From contig JAFPAS010000046.1 of NCBI GenBank assembly GCA_017424205.1, positions 1 through 5,387 on the forward strand: a stretch of 5,387 bases of DNA. The letters run 5' to 3'. Numbering within the stretch: the stretch's first letter is position 1; every line of letters begins with the position of its first letter. Origin of the DNA: Prevotella sp. GTDB taxonomy: Bacteria > Bacteroidota > Bacteroidia > Bacteroidales > Bacteroidaceae. The translations under genes and the position numbers were made by a program. Positions 4,992 to 5,387 of this stretch are shown here, piece by piece. The notes below the pieces were generated by a model. It saw only the letters and a list, made by a program, of their open reading frames with translations. It was not told the DNA's origin and searched no databases.

Positions 4992-5387
4992 TTATATTCT
5001 TATTTTATTGATTTCTGACTGAATTCGATCTAAAAATAAAGACGCGCGCGCTCCATCCATTTGGGTATGGTGAAACTGAAAAGAAACAGTTAGAGTAGTT
5101 TTAAACCATGTGCGCTTGTACTTGCCCCAAATCATAAATGGATTGTTGAATATCCCGCTATACATACCCACCGCACCGTCAATCTCATATTGTGCCAATG
5201 CGGAAGTCCCAATCACCATGCTCTGATGAGAAAGATCGTGGTTGGTGCAACTCTTAGCAGTTTCTCTGGTTAAACATAAGTAGTCATTATTGAATTGCTG
5301 TAAATTAACACTGAATGGGAGGTCACACGAACTCACTTCGCCTGCACTATTGGCAACTATGGTATTTACTGCTATGCTGTCTTTCCC
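4992..5387 (-). CDS. CatA-like O-acetyltransferase, C-terminal part (runs off the right edge)
   Basis: The minus-strand frame is open from the window end to a TAA at 4992-4994, giving the last 131 residues of a protein whose start lies outside. A GTG at 5334-5336 is in frame, but the reading frame continues upstream of it, so I do not take it as the start. Near the C-terminus are PFMIWGKY (residues 83-90 of the fragment) and FHHTQMDGARASLF (105-118). The HHxxxDG motif is the active-site signature of chloramphenicol acetyltransferases: H107 would match catalytic His195 and D111 the structural Asp199 of CAT III, with the same spacing. Family members transfer acetyl from acetyl-CoA to a hydroxyl and act as cytoplasmic trimers. 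Whether this one acetylates chloramphenicol cannot be told, since many CatA-like proteins in Bacteroidota have no proven substrate. It is convergent to glmS and lies beside repeat-rich DNA, which fits acquired cargo. Confidence 0.8.
   Translation of the reverse strand, partial: GKDSIAVNTIVANSAGEVSSCDLPFSVNLQQFNNDYLCLTRETAKSCTNHDLSHQSMVIGTSALAQYEIDGAVGMYSGIFNNPFMIWGKYKRTWFKTTLTVSFQFHHTQMDGARASLFLDRIQSEINKIRI

Overview
The window looks like chromosomal DNA of a member of the Bacteroidota, most likely Bacteroidales and perhaps close to Prevotella. The evidence is promoter elements of the TAnnTTTG / TTTG type, A/T-rich translation starts with little Shine-Dalgarno sequence, and the form of the two long proteins (a periplasmic S41 C-terminal processing protease and a 626-residue GlmS). 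The genus is inference.

Layout. Positions 1-97 hold nothing I can name. Positions 98-401 are two tandem copies of a unit of about 151-153 bp. Each copy begins with the last 20 nt of a tRNA-Asn gene and ends with that gene's terminator hairpin. The intact tRNA-Asn(GUU) follows at 403-476 on the minus strand, with a well-formed Bacteroidota promoter at 519-550. Region 477-731 is a divergent promoter region that also serves the plus-strand S41 protease gene (732-2408). After 154 bp with potential RNA structure comes glmS (2563-4443).

Downstream of glmS the character changes. About 550 bp of A/T-rich DNA hold no intact gene. They contain an N-terminal remnant of a GIY-YIG-type protein (4467-4568), a long imperfect inverted repeat (4589-4658) between 8-bp direct repeats, a nested G/C-rich palindrome (4712-4798) and a third copy of its outer arm (4916-4927). 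The right edge carries the C-terminal part of a CatA-like (chloramphenicol acetyltransferase fold) O-acetyltransferase on the minus strand, cut off by the window end.

Function. The protease (envelope protein processing) and GlmS (first step of UDP-GlcNAc synthesis, hence peptidoglycan and LPS precursors) are both housekeeping genes linked to the cell envelope, and they could be cotranscribed. The tRNA flank and the segment after glmS look like accessory, rearranged DNA: a tRNA 3' end duplicated in a pattern reminiscent of integrase attachment sites, and a patch of gene debris and palindromes before a possibly acquired acetyltransferase. I do not see a complete new defence or mobile system. 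The most notable items are the tRNA-end tandem repeat, the GTCCC-rich palindrome family and the GIY-YIG remnant.
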